Assembly: GCF_003217495.1 (NCBI RefSeq)
Contig: NZ_QJSW01000005.1
Span: 248,001-312,000 of the forward strand
Length of the DNA: 64,000 nt
Direction of reading: 5' to 3'
From: Paenibacillus barcinonensis
GTDB lineage: Bacteria; Bacillota; Bacilli; Paenibacillales; Paenibacillaceae
Part shown: positions 18,787 to 27,995 of the stretch, in pieces
How the letters are laid out: each line of letters begins with the position of its first letter
Position numbering within the stretch: position 1 is the first letter of the stretch
Translations under genes and position numbers: made by a program
Notes under the pieces: generated by a model
The model's input: the letters and a program-made list of their open reading frames with translations, nothing else
Databases searched by the model: none
What the model was told of the DNA's origin: nothing

Positions 18787-19974
18787 TTGAAAAATAAAGG
18801 CACGATCTATATTCTGGCGCTGGCAGTTTTTCTGATCGGTACGATTGAATATATTATTACTGGAATTATTGAGATGATGGCAACGGACTTTGGTGTATCA
18901 ACTGCGCAAGCCGGAATGCTTGTGACGGTATTTGCCCTTGCTGCGGCTGTTGTGGCTCCGATTCTGATTGCTGTAACGATTAATGCTGATCGCAAGAAAC
19001 TGATGCTCCTTACCCTTGGGGTGTTTATTGTCAGCAATGGCATGATGATGTTTGATCTTTCGTATGGAGCGATGCTCTGGATACGGATCATTCAGGGAGC
19101 AAGCGGCGGCATGACAACGGTGGTTGCCATGGCTGCGGCGACAAGGCTTGTGGAGAACGAGAAGAGGGGCAATGCCATTGGCATTATTCTGATGGGACTT
19201 AGCAGCTCGCTTGTGCTTGGCGTGCCAATCGGTACCTTTTTCAGTGAGATGTTTGGCTGGAAAGTGCTGTTCGTTGTCATTGGCATCCTAAGCATGGTTC
19301 CATGGCTGATCATCTATCGAAAGGTTCCGGCCATGAAAGAGGAAGAGAAGGTTACGATGGGGATGCAGCTCTCGATACTGAAAAATAAAACGATTCTGAT
19401 CGCCTTGATGATGACCCTGTTGTATGTGGGCGGCTATGCAACATTGTTCACGTATATTACGCCGTTTTTGCAAGCGACCTCGTCCCTTTCCATGACCGAG
19501 ATCACCCTGATCCTATTCCTGGCGGGCATCTGCAGCTTTATCGGTTCGAAAATGGGCGGACAATTAGCAGATACGAAAGGATCAAAATTTACGATTTATC
19601 TCGGGCTGCTGCTGCAAGGGGGGACCCTTCTTTTATTTACGCTGACAGGTGCACATTTGATCGTGCTCATCCTGGTTCTGATGATATTTATGTTAGCCAC
19701 ATGGAGTATTTCTCCTGCCCAGCAATTATATTTGGTTACGCTGGCTCCTCGCAGCCCGGACATTGCCCTGAGTGTGAATACGTCATTTATTCAATTTGGG
19801 TTTGCATTGGGTTCCGGTCTAGGCGGACTTGTGATTAGCCGCTCCTCTGTCCTGGTTTTGAACTGGGCAGGCTTTGCAGCGGTAGGTATAGCTTTCTTGT
19901 TGGCCATATTACAGTTTAGGGAGGCAAGCAAAAGGAAAGTAGAGGTGTCTGGACAGGAGATTCATGTGCAATGA
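18787..19974 (+). CDS. MFS efflux transporter, DHA1 family (YdhP/AraJ-like)
   Basis: Twelve-helix transporter of 395 aa starting at TTG 18787 with GGAGTG upstream. It begins IYILALAVFLIGTIEYIITG, the usual opening of the YdhP/AraJ-like efflux branch. GVPIGTFF in helix 5 corresponds to the antiporter motif and GGQLADTKGSKF to the loop 8-9 motif. It forms an operon with the MerR regulator. The likely role is inducible proton-driven export of toxic organic compounds; the substrate is unknown. Confidence 0.85.
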   Translation: MKNKGTIYILALAVFLIGTIEYIITGIIEMMATDFGVSTAQAGMLVTVFALAAAVVAPILIAVTINADRKKLMLLTLGVFIVSNGMMMFDLSYGAMLWIRIIQGASGGMTTVVAMAAATRLVENEKRGNAIGIILMGLSSSLVLGVPIGTFFSEMFGWKVLFVVIGILSMVPWLIIYRKVPAMKEEEKVTMGMQLSILKNKTILIALMMTLLYVGGYATLFTYITPFLQATSSLSMTEITLILFLAGICSFIGSKMGGQLADTKGSKFTIYLGLLLQGGTLLLFTLTGAHLIVLILVLMIFMLATWSISPAQQLYLVTLAPRSPDIALSVNTSFIQFGFALGSGLGGLVISRSSVLVLNWAGFAAVGIAFLLAILQFREASKRKVEVSGQEIHVQ

Positions 19975-20126
19975 GGTACGGCGAAGCCATCAATAATTGA
20001 TCAGGAAAAGTCAGAAAGTCAGAAATGGTCAAATTGAATGAAAAATACCTCTTCTCATCTATTGAACCAAGATGAAGATTATCGCCGTATATCGCTTGAG
20101 ATAGAGGATTGAGATAGAAGCATTGC

Positions 20127-20166
20127 AAAAGGGCTTGGCATTCTTTCTAGAATGTTACGCCCTTTA
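20127..20166 (+). terminator. Terminator after MerR-MFS operon
   Basis: AAAAGGGC and CATTCT pair with AGAATG and GCCCTTT in a two-part stem, with a T-rich end. Confidence 0.6.
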
Positions 20167-20244
20167 TATGGTGTAATGAAATTTTTTGCTTCAGGAATGA
20201 AAGTCGGTATCAGGGGGATGCAGCATCAGAATCGCGGTGCACGT

Positions 20245-20802
20245 CTATTTCTCCACCGCCGCTTGCATGAGTTCATAGATTTTACGTGTAGTATTGACGT
20301 TTCTGACGGTCATGTAGGAGTAAATTTTGGACCCAGCCAGCTTATTCATGCCACTTCTAGAGGCTTCATCCCGGCTAACCGAATAGAGAAGCGCTCCAGG
20401 TACAAGGATAAGCTCGCCAACACCCGGCTTCAGAGGCAGTTTCTCCAGAATATCAACATCATGCAACTCATCCCATAAAAACAACACATCACTTTTGGCC
20501 TGATCATCGTTCGTCCAATTTGAAGGCAGTGCCTGCATAATAGAGGTGATCTCATTCATATCAAGCACCAGCACTTTAATCCGCAAGCCGAAATCGGCAG
20601 TGATGGCCTGTTCAAGCAATGCTGATATCTCACCCTGGGCATTGGTTCGGTCCTGATGATCAGCGAAGATAATATTGCCGGAATTGATATAGGTTACTAC
20701 CTGCTGCATACCCACTTGTTCAAACGTTTTTTTGAGCTGCTTCATGTCGATTTTGTTATTGCCACCTACGTTAATGCCTCGCAGCAAAGCTACATAGATC
20801 AT
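20245..20802 (-). CDS. DUF1697 family protein
   Basis: Protein of 185 aa with the family opening MIYVALLRGINVGGNNKIDM, then VVTYINSGNIIF and a C-terminal helix. ATG 20802 follows AGGGGATGG; the upstream in-frame ATG has no ribosome binding site. DUF1697 proteins have a small alpha/beta fold and no established function. It is preceded by a SUKH-type gene on the same strand (63 nt) and may share its transcript. Confidence 0.85.
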   Translation of the reverse strand: MIYVALLRGINVGGNNKIDMKQLKKTFEQVGMQQVVTYINSGNIIFADHQDRTNAQGEISALLEQAITADFGLRIKVLVLDMNEITSIMQALPSNWTNDDQAKSDVLFLWDELHDVDILEKLPLKPGVGELILVPGALLYSVSRDEASRSGMNKLAGSKIYSYMTVRNVNTTRKIYELMQAAVEK

Positions 20803-20865
20803 CAATCCATCCCCTGTCTTCATTTAGATCTCAGCCTTCAACCACCAGAAGTCATCCTGTGTTTC

Positions 20866-21513
20866 TTATATGGATAGATATTCAAGAAGGTGCGCAGCGC
20901 CTTCTTCCCCAAGCAGCTCCTCCAGCTGTGGCTGTACCTCGGAAAAATATTCCGGCTTGGTCTCAAATGTTTCTTCGTCCTTTACTTCCCCTGAATAGGA
21001 ACGTGCTGCTTCAATCAGAAGAGCGAGAGCGCTGAAAAAGTCTGCCAACGAATGGGCAGCACGCTTCGGTGCTCCTCCTTCAAATGCAACATATACAGCA
21101 GAATCCGGGGCTGCTGTGTCAACAATTAAGGGATCATCATTCACGTTGCCAATGACGACATGATTAGGCGGCCATTCGTGGGCTTCCTCATACGGCTCCT
21201 GCATCCCAATCCAGCGAAATCCCAGCTGTTGCCGATACAGATGCTCCGGGGCCACGAGAAAAAGTAGAGCTGCGTCACCGATTTCCACAGCTGCATTTTT
21301 CATTTTGAGTGTTCCTTCCGCTTTTGCATCGACCATTTCATAGTGACTGTACAGATATAAAAGCTCGGGTGAAAGGGGAATGCGTGTGTCCACTTCCGGC
21401 TGGACCTGGACTTCCCGAGGTCGCAGATCGTGATTTTGAAAAAGTCCATATGTTTCATTGTATTGATCCTGCTGTTCCACAAAACGTGTCAAAGCCATCT
21501 TCAAAGTGTGCAT
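20866..21513 (-). CDS. SUKH-type (SMI1/KNR4-like) protein
   Basis: Acidic soluble protein of 215 aa behind CAGGAGGATT. Family hallmarks are RIPLSPELLYLYSHYEMVD near residues 44-62 (the IP..Y/L..F type motif), FRWIGMQEPYE and a central WPPNHVVIGNVNDDPLIVDT strand pattern. SUKH domains are common as immunity proteins of contact-dependent toxins but also occur singly. Two related small proteins (23376 and 24040) lie nearby, and no toxin gene is visible in the window. Confidence 0.75.
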   Translation of the reverse strand: MHTLKMALTRFVEQQDQYNETYGLFQNHDLRPREVQVQPEVDTRIPLSPELLYLYSHYEMVDAKAEGTLKMKNAAVEIGDAALLFLVAPEHLYRQQLGFRWIGMQEPYEEAHEWPPNHVVIGNVNDDPLIVDTAAPDSAVYVAFEGGAPKRAAHSLADFFSALALLIEAARSYSGEVKDEETFETKPEYFSEVQPQLEELLGEEGAAHLLEYLSI

Positions 21514-21654
21514 CGTGTGGTAATCCTCCTGACGTTGATCAATTTTATTACAATAGAGTAGAGGTTACACTCTCCAGATATTTGGCAATATGTAACTCTG
21601 TGAAAGATGATCTGCGATGAACAATAACGCAAAAGTTAATATTTTTCAACTCAA

Positions 21655-21705
21655 AGAAAAAACGAATCAGCAGGCAGAGGGGGCTTGGCCTTGCTTGATC
21701 CGTTT
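21655..21705 (-). terminator. Terminator of the beta-helix protein gene
   Basis: On the minus strand AACGGATCAAGCA pairs with TGCTGATTCGTT, followed by a T-run. Confidence 0.65.
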
Positions 21706-21736
21706 ATTTGTTATGAAGCCCTGAGGCTGTCTACCG

Positions 21737-23236
21737 TTATCTTGGAGCCAGATAGCCGTAGGCTTTGGCTGGAGAGTCACTCCGCAGGCGATAATCTCCA
21801 TGGGCACTGTTCACAAACGCCGGGTCTACGTAGCGTGAGTGTGCATCATTGCCTGATCCTCGTTGGTACGCAGTCCACTCGGGATAGATTTTATTTTTCC
21901 ACACCCAAAGGGGGTCTGCTGTATCATCCTCAACATTATAGATATTGTGGTCAAACACATTGTTCTTGTTGCTCGTATATTCGTTGTAGACCAGGACGCC
22001 GGATGGGCCGGCGGCAACAATGTTGTGCGTGAAGAGGTTGTTCCGGGTTTGAGTCTGGATCAGAAGCTGGCCGTTGCCGGTGTTTAACGTATCATTGTTA
22101 GCGAGGGTATTATACATGATTTTGCTGTTTATCGTTGCTCCCCGATCATGGTCATAACCACCCATAGCGATGCCTGTTAATCGGTTGGCGTAGATCAGGT
22201 TGTCACGAACGGTAATGTTACTGGTGGAGCGTCCGGCGTGCTCGGAGGCAATTTCGATGCCGATATCGTTACGATATACTTTGTTCTGGTCAATGATATG
22301 ATCTTTGCCGCCATCTACATAGATGCCTCCTGCGGAGTTGCTGTGATTCGGAAGGGGAAAGCCGTAGGATGGATTTCGGCTCGATGTGATGTTATAAATG
22401 GTGTTGCCACGAACGATACCGTTTCTTGCCTGATCATACGTATCATCCTCTGAAATACCCTCAAATCCGATTAGATCAATTCCGATGTTGTCATTATCAT
22501 GGATCGTATTGTTCAGGATGCCGAATGTATCCACATTGCCATTGACCGCCAGGGATTCGCTTGAACCTAACACGAGGTCATATAGCTCATTATCTTTAAT
22601 AATAATGCTGCGCAAGGCCTGTGGATGCTCCGTTCCATAGATGGCAATGCCGTGAGCATCCCTGCCTTGTAGATCAGCCCCCTTGGGCGTAGCCCGATTG
22701 GCGATTGCGTGGATGTTGTTGCCGAGAAGCTGCACGTTCTCCCCCGCTCCGTGTACGTAGATGCCTACAGGAACCTGTCCTGTCTGGGCAGTGGCAAAGC
22801 TGCGAATCTCTAAATTCTGGATCGTAACATGGCTGACATTATCCAGTTCAACCAAGCCCTCTACGCCGCGCACCGAAAGGCCTTTGCCATCGAGGACGGC
22901 TCTCTCCCCAGGATAGCTGGTGAGCAGGGTAGGCCTGCTTGCGGAAAGCCCGCTGCGGGTTATTTTGACTTTCTGAGCGTATACACCTTGGCGCAGATAG
23001 ATGGTGCTGCCGGGAGCTGCGTGATCTGCCGCGTACTGAATGCTTTTCCATGGAGAGCGCATGGTGCCCGGGTTTTTATCGTTTCCATGTGGTGAAATAT
23101 AATAGATCGTCCGTTGGTTGGACGTTGTCTCGGCAGCCATTGGCTGTGTAACTGAGAGGGTCTGGTCCTGATCCGAACAGTTGGAAGTCACTAACGACAG
23201 GAGTAGAGCAGGGAAAAGCCAGGCTATACGAAACAA
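21737..23236 (-). CDS. Secreted right-handed beta-helix protein, pectate-lyase-like
   Basis: Protein of 499 aa. The TTG start at 23236 lies just after a perfect AAGGAGGTG. The N-terminus is hydrophobic up to a Cys at about residue 20 (LVTSNCS); Asn before the Cys makes a poor lipobox, so lipidation is uncertain. The mature protein opens YYISPHGNDKNPGT and SPWKSIQYAADHA, typical of PL9-like and DUF1565 beta-helix enzymes, followed by many helix coils rich in N-I-T-I/DN repeats. A polysaccharide lyase or epimerase role on pectin-type polymers is likely but not proven. It is a single-gene transcript. Confidence 0.75.
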   Translation of the reverse strand: MFRIAWLFPALLLSLVTSNCSDQDQTLSVTQPMAAETTSNQRTIYYISPHGNDKNPGTMRSPWKSIQYAADHAAPGSTIYLRQGVYAQKVKITRSGLSASRPTLLTSYPGERAVLDGKGLSVRGVEGLVELDNVSHVTIQNLEIRSFATAQTGQVPVGIYVHGAGENVQLLGNNIHAIANRATPKGADLQGRDAHGIAIYGTEHPQALRSIIIKDNELYDLVLGSSESLAVNGNVDTFGILNNTIHDNDNIGIDLIGFEGISEDDTYDQARNGIVRGNTIYNITSSRNPSYGFPLPNHSNSAGGIYVDGGKDHIIDQNKVYRNDIGIEIASEHAGRSTSNITVRDNLIYANRLTGIAMGGYDHDRGATINSKIMYNTLANNDTLNTGNGQLLIQTQTRNNLFTHNIVAAGPSGVLVYNEYTSNKNNVFDHNIYNVEDDTADPLWVWKNKIYPEWTAYQRGSGNDAHSRYVDPAFVNSAHGDYRLRSDSPAKAYGYLAPR

Positions 23237-23375
23237 AGGGACACCTCCTTGAATAACGGTATGGATGCTAATTATACCAGATTCGAGAAGCTGGATTATG
23301 CCGGATTTGAATGGAAGAATAAGCCATGTTATGCTTTAGAAAAATCGTGGAACTGGGAGAGGTGTTGATCAAAAA

Positions 23376-24032
23376 ATGAACAGGTTATCTGCTAAGGAAT
23401 TAATGGACCGAGAGAATCATGCCTGGCCGGAGCTCAAGGAGCTTCTTGATCAGGGAGAACATACATATACCTATGTTCCTGCACAACAGAAACTGGGAGA
23501 GGAGGCATTGTACCGGCTGCAAGTAAGCACTCGCTCCTATCTTGGAGCGGTGGCCTATGAGACGCAGGGGATTGTCGTGGATCATGGCTGGATTACACTG
23601 CTGGGTGCTGGCGATGAAAATGGGCATGGCAGCTTGACTCGCTGGAATGGCCTGAGTGATGAGCCTGCATTACCCGTGCTTACAGGCATGATGGTTGTTG
23701 CATATGATGTGGCAGGTGGTTTCTTTGCGCTGGATACTGGCAAATATGGCGGCACAGGACAGGTTTACTATTTTGCTCCTGACGCGCTTGAATGGGAAGC
23801 GACAGATCTATCCTATTCGGAGTTTATGACTTGGCTGGCAGAGGGAGATTTGCAGCTGTTTTATGAAACGTTTCGCTGGAAAGGGTGGCAGGAGGATATG
23901 ACACAGCTCGGAACGGGACAAGTGTTTGCATATTATCCCCCGCTATGGACGAAGGAAGGCGGCGGAGAGAGCAGCAGCAAGGCGCCGATTCATATCACTG
24001 AAGCCTGGAAAACTGCGCTTGAAGCAAAGTGA
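23376..24032 (+). CDS. DUF2625 family protein
   Basis: Soluble 218-aa protein behind GGGAGAGGTG. It matches the DUF2625 pattern I know: SYLGAVAYETQGIVVDHGWI, LLGAGD, VAYDVAGGFFALDTG, VYYFAPDALEWE and FYETFRWKGW. The function is unknown; the family is found near SUKH-type proteins and in toxin-immunity neighbourhoods. It is followed after 7 nt by a SUKH-type gene, so the two form an operon. Confidence 0.8.
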   Translation: MNRLSAKELMDRENHAWPELKELLDQGEHTYTYVPAQQKLGEEALYRLQVSTRSYLGAVAYETQGIVVDHGWITLLGAGDENGHGSLTRWNGLSDEPALPVLTGMMVVAYDVAGGFFALDTGKYGGTGQVYYFAPDALEWEATDLSYSEFMTWLAEGDLQLFYETFRWKGWQEDMTQLGTGQVFAYYPPLWTKEGGGESSSKAPIHITEAWKTALEAK

Positions 24033-24039
24033 CGTGAAC

Positions 24040-24561
24040 ATGGAGCAGGTGAAGTCTGTTAGCGACTTACCAGGCTCGAAGGAGGAGTGGATTGGCATGA
24101 ATGATGCAGATGCAAAGGTGATTCGCATTCAGCAGCATTATGGTATTCAATTTCCACAAGGTTATCTGGACTTTATACAACTTCATGGTGGTATGTCTTT
24201 TGATCGGATGCAGGGTACGGAGGTGCAGGATTGGGATATTCGTTTTCATCTGCTGGATGATCAGTTTATTGCCAATAATGCGGAGCTGGTGGATGAAGTT
24301 AATCCTGATCCGCAGTGGATTATTCCGATCGTGTGGAGTGTAAGCAGCGGCAACAACTACTTGCTGGACTATCGTCAGAACAAAGAGACGCCCTCAGTGC
24401 TCTTCATGGAGCATGAACTGGCCATGGTGCGTGAAGACGCCGAAAGTGAAGCGGACACGAGTGAGGAGGCACAGCGGTTCATGGAGGAAAATGTGCAGCC
24501 GATTGCTACGCATTTTGAGGCATTTGTTACGCTTCTTCAGGCGAGGCCCTCGCTGGGATAA
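24040..24561 (+). CDS. SUKH-type (SMI1/KNR4) protein
   Basis: Acidic 173-aa protein with the SMI1/KNR4 core IRIQQHYGIQFPQGYLDFIQLHGG and a DWDIRFHLLDD strand region. I give ATG 24040 because it follows the DUF2625 stop by 7 nt, but ATG 24097 with AAGGAGGAG 9 nt upstream is equally plausible and would remove 19 residues ahead of the domain. It is likely co-transcribed with the DUF2625 gene and closed by a terminator at 24582. Confidence 0.8.
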   Translation: MEQVKSVSDLPGSKEEWIGMNDADAKVIRIQQHYGIQFPQGYLDFIQLHGGMSFDRMQGTEVQDWDIRFHLLDDQFIANNAELVDEVNPDPQWIIPIVWSVSSGNNYLLDYRQNKETPSVLFMEHELAMVREDAESEADTSEEAQRFMEENVQPIATHFEAFVTLLQARPSLG

Positions 24562-24581
24562 CATTAGAATCAACATGGATC

Positions 24582-24611
24582 AAGGGCTCGCAAGCATATG
24601 CGAGCCCTTTT
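24582..24611 (+). terminator. Terminator after DUF2625-SUKH operon
   Basis: GGGCTCG pairs with CGAGCCC, with extension GCA/TGC inside, followed by TTTT. Confidence 0.75.
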
Positions 24612-24630
24612 GCAGTATGCTGTATTAACA

Positions 24631-25980
24631 TTAACGTGCAGACGAAGCGGGAGTGATATCACGATTAGCATAGGAGGCTGCTTTGCTGTGCCATAAGGTC
24701 AGTGCAAGTGAAACGACACATACGAATAACAGACAGCCGTATACGACAGGGTAGGCTTGCTCTGCCGAGAAGCCAGGTACGCCATGGAGTAACATTCCAC
24801 ACACAGCAACAGATACCGAACCGCCGAAGAACTGAATCAGCTGTAGCAGGCCCATGCCTGAGCCGATCTGATGTTTGGGCAATATACGTGAGGCTTCGTT
24901 GTTCAGGGAGGCCATGGATGCTGACAGCGCTGGCGAGAAGAACACATAACCGCCGGTGATGATCAGGGCCGATTGGTCAAGTCCAAGCATGAACAACAGG
25001 AGCACCGCAGCGAGTATGCTTTGTCCAATCAGCATAAAACGCATATTACCATACCGATCAATCCAGCGCCCGACATAACGAGTGCAGAAGGCGGATATGA
25101 GAGCGCCCGGAGCGATCAGCAGGCCAATGGAAAGGGCAGAGCGATGATACAGATCGGCAAGCACTAACGGCATGAGAAACAGATTTCCAAGATTAACCAC
25201 CAGCACGCAGAAGCCAATGAGAATAAGCCGGGCGAAGCCTGGTGTTCGAAAGACATGTGGGTTCACAAAAGGAAGATTTGCCTTGCGAATATACAGAATA
25301 TGCGCCCCCAGTGAAACGACGCCAACCATCAGCCATATCCATGAGCGCTGTGTAATCGCCACCAGCAGGGTAGTTGCATTGATTATGGTGAGCATGGCAC
25401 CAGCCAGATCGAAGGGGGTCTCGCGGTTGACGGCTTCTCGTGGCAGAAAATAAAGCAGTATTGGCAGGGCAAGCAGCACTAGTACCGTTATGGCAAACAG
25501 CCCGTTCCAGCCCCAATACTCACTGATCAGACCGCCGACAATGGGGCCAAGTCCAAAGGCCATCGCACTGCCTGATGAGATGAGTGCCAGCGCTGCACCG
25601 CGTCGTTCAATCGGGATGTAGCGGCTCGCAATAACCAGTCCGAGCCCGGCCATCACACCGGCACCTGCTGATTGCAAAATACGTGTTGTGAGCAGCAAGG
25701 CAAAGTTGTGTGCGAACAAACCCAGCAAGGATGAGCAGCCGAGAATCAGCAAACCTATCGTCACCAGTCTGCGAATTGGAAAACGGTCCGACAGACGACT
25801 GTAAATCACGGTTGATAAAGCATATCCGATGGAATAACTGGAGATGACCCAGGACCCCAGGTCGGACGTGATCTTCAGATCGCGAATAATAACCGGCAGC
25901 GACACATTAAACATGGTGGTGTTCATCACCACGATGAACAAGCAGCAGGTCCAGAGCGGCATTACAATTTTATCTTTCAC
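24631..25980 (-). CDS. MFS drug exporter, TetL/DHA2-like
   Basis: Hydrophobic protein of about 449 aa with roughly 14 helices. I choose GTG 25980 with AGGA 8 nt upstream; the product then begins VKDKIVMPLWTCCLFIVVM followed by NVSLPVIIRDL, the usual start of TetL-type exporters. Longer in-frame starts up to 26073 lack a ribosome binding site. YSRLSDRFPIRRL is motif A and GLGPIVGGLI is motif C of drug/H+ antiporters. Substrate unknown. It is convergent with the SUKH operon. Confidence 0.8.
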   Translation of the reverse strand: MKDKIVMPLWTCCLFIVVMNTTMFNVSLPVIIRDLKITSDLGSWVISSYSIGYALSTVIYSRLSDRFPIRRLVTIGLLILGCSSLLGLFAHNFALLLTTRILQSAGAGVMAGLGLVIASRYIPIERRGAALALISSGSAMAFGLGPIVGGLISEYWGWNGLFAITVLVLLALPILLYFLPREAVNRETPFDLAGAMLTIINATTLLVAITQRSWIWLMVGVVSLGAHILYIRKANLPFVNPHVFRTPGFARLILIGFCVLVVNLGNLFLMPLVLADLYHRSALSIGLLIAPGALISAFCTRYVGRWIDRYGNMRFMLIGQSILAAVLLLFMLGLDQSALIITGGYVFFSPALSASMASLNNEASRILPKHQIGSGMGLLQLIQFFGGSVSVAVCGMLLHGVPGFSAEQAYPVVYGCLLFVCVVSLALTLWHSKAASYANRDITPASSAR

Positions 25981-26231
25981 GTAACCATTCCTGTCTGTAT
26001 ATAGGGTAATCATATTAATGGAAATAAAATGAGTTTCATCTATGCTCGGGCATAGTAAATTGCTACAAAGCAATAGTTTATTTTACACCTCAATTGTATA
26101 TATGGCAATAATGTCATAATTTTTCGTAAAAATCAGGGTAAGGACAACAACACATATTGAAGTTTGAATTAGACGTAAGCGGAGCAGGATGGCGTATCAA
26201 TACAATGTATGGAATACAGGGGGACGGTACA

Positions 26232-26366
26232 ATGGACAAGTTTCGAGTTACTGTGGCTGTTTTTCTGCTCCTGATCACGGTTCTACTGACACTGAATTAT
26301 ATAGAAATGAGGGAGAGCAGCCGATTGCAGCAAAAAATCATCGAGCACCTGTACAATCGTAATTAA
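26232..26366 (+). CDS. Small single-pass membrane protein, 44 aa
   Basis: ATG 26232 is preceded by GGGGGACGG. The product has a short N-terminal MDKFR, one strongly hydrophobic segment (about 6-24) and a charged tail with Glu, Arg, Gln and Lys. I do not recognise it. The strong ribosome binding site and clean topology (short N-terminus, one helix, charged tail) support a real gene. It lies 138 nt before hybrid cluster protein, with an Fnr-like box in between, so the two are probably separate transcripts. Confidence 0.55.
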   Translation: MDKFRVTVAVFLLLITVLLTLNYIEMRESSRLQQKIIEHLYNRN

Positions 26367-26414
26367 TCACTAGATATTTTAATGGAAAATTAATCCATGC
26401 ACCGAAGGTGAAAC

Positions 26415-26430
26415 TGTGTGCTTCATCACA
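26415..26430 (+). promoter_or_regulatory. Fnr/Crp-type site upstream of hybrid cluster protein
   Basis: TGTGT-N6-TCACA differs from the Fnr consensus TGTGA-N6-TCACA at one position. It lies 75 nt before the hcp start. Oxygen or nitric-oxide control of hcp through an Fnr-family protein is common in Bacillota. Confidence 0.5.
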
Positions 26431-26504
26431 CTTGTGACTGCCCATGTCTGGTACGCTGATTTTATAACGAAGAGCGTTTAAACCAGATATGGAGGGGGAT
26501 ATTT

Positions 26505-27797
26505 ATGTTTTGTTATCAATGTGAGCAGACACCGAGCGGTGGATGTAAAGTGATCGGGGTATGTGGTAAAAATGAAACGATTTCCAGCTTGCAGGATACG
26601 ATGATTTTTGCGCTCAAGGGCATTGCGGCGTATGCCACACATGCACGGCAGTTGGGTTATTCCGATCCTGAGGTGGATCGAATTACACATGAGGCCTTGT
26701 ATATGACGCTCACCAACTCCAATTTCAATCAGCAGGAGCATCTGGAGATGGCGATGAAAGTAGGGAATGCAGCTATTCGAATTATGGATGTACTGGATCG
26801 TGCGCATACCGACAGGTTTGGTATTCCACAGCCGATTACCGTGAGCCAGAACCGGATCGAAGGGCAGTGCATCGTAGTAACGGGTCATAATCTGTATGCC
26901 CTGGAAGAACTGCTTCGCCAGACAGAAGGCAAGGGCATCAACATCTACACTCACTCGGAAATGCTGCCAGCACACGGTTATCCTGCTTTGAAGAAATACG
27001 CTCATCTCAAAGGAAACATCGGCAAGGCCTGGTATGATCAGCGCAGACTGTTTGAGGAATTTCCCGGTGCCATTCTGGCAACAACCAACTGTGTGATGCC
27101 GATCAAAGGAACGTATGCGGATCGCTTCTACTCCTATGAAGTAGCTGGACTTGAGGGTGTAACCAAGATTACGGGAGAAGACTTCGCACCTCTGATCAAG
27201 CGCGCGCTGTCCTTGCCAGCGGCGAATGTGCAATCGGAACAGGTATTAACGACAGGATACCATCACGAGACAGTCATCGGACTTGCGCCAGAGATTATTC
27301 AAGCGGTCAAAGACGGACATATCCGTCGTTTCTTCGTCATTGCCGGTTGTGATGCACCGGGTAAGGGAGGTCATTATTATCGGGAGCTGGCAACATCGCT
27401 TCCTAACGATACGGTGATCCTTACCACGTCCTGCGGCAAATTCCGTTTTAATGATGTAGATTACGGCACAGTGGGCAACACCGGAATCCCCCGGTATATT
27501 GACCTGGGTCAGTGTAATAATTCCGGTTCCACAGTGAAAATTGCAATGGCCCTGGCCGACGCATTTGGCTGCACCGTGAATGAGCTGCCTGTCAGCATTG
27601 TGCTGTCCTGGTTTGAGCAAAAGGCGGTTGCCATCCTGCTTGGTCTGTTCAGTCTGGGTATTCAGGATATTCGAATCGGGCCGAAACCGCCCGAATTCAT
27701 CTCACAAGGTGTTCTGGATGTGCTCGTAGATCTGTTTGGTCTGAAGCTGATTACGACAGCGGAAGAGGATATGAACGCTATGCTGGCTTTATCTTGA
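26505..27797 (+). CDS. hcp: Hybrid cluster protein (hydroxylamine/NO reductase type), short form
   Basis: Cytoplasmic Fe-S-O enzyme involved in nitric oxide and hydroxylamine detoxification under low oxygen. GGAGGGGG precedes ATG 26505. Cys3, Cys6, Cys14 and Cys20 form the N-terminal cluster motif C-x2-C-x7-C-x5-C. Further hybrid-cluster ligand regions are visible: TGHNLYALEELL, IAGCDAPGKGG, TTSCGKFRFND and LGQCNNSGS. At 430 aa it is shorter than the ~550-aa enterobacterial form and lacks one helical bundle, as in other short HCPs. No NADH:HCP reductase (hcr) gene is adjacent. Confidence 0.95.
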   Translation: MFCYQCEQTPSGGCKVIGVCGKNETISSLQDTMIFALKGIAAYATHARQLGYSDPEVDRITHEALYMTLTNSNFNQQEHLEMAMKVGNAAIRIMDVLDRAHTDRFGIPQPITVSQNRIEGQCIVVTGHNLYALEELLRQTEGKGINIYTHSEMLPAHGYPALKKYAHLKGNIGKAWYDQRRLFEEFPGAILATTNCVMPIKGTYADRFYSYEVAGLEGVTKITGEDFAPLIKRALSLPAANVQSEQVLTTGYHHETVIGLAPEIIQAVKDGHIRRFFVIAGCDAPGKGGHYYRELATSLPNDTVILTTSCGKFRFNDVDYGTVGNTGIPRYIDLGQCNNSGSTVKIAMALADAFGCTVNELPVSIVLSWFEQKAVAILLGLFSLGIQDIRIGPKPPEFISQGVLDVLVDLFGLKLITTAEEDMNAMLALS

Positions 27798-27820
27798 ATT
27801 AGAATATATCGAAGGAACGA

Positions 27821-27847
27821 GAGCCTGCACCAGATGCAGGTTCTTTG
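27821..27847 (+). terminator. Terminator after hcp
   Basis: GCCTGCA pairs with TGCAGG around CCAGA, with a TTCTTT tail. Confidence 0.65.
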
Positions 27848-27995
27848 CATTTTCCACATTCTTTTTGCGTAAAAATAAAGAAAAAACAGGATAATTAGTG
27901 TTTTAATCCTATTGAAGTTTTTTCGTGGATATGTCTATATAAATTAGGATACATCATAAAACACGGATTTACCGTAGCGTAAGGAGCAGGTACAT

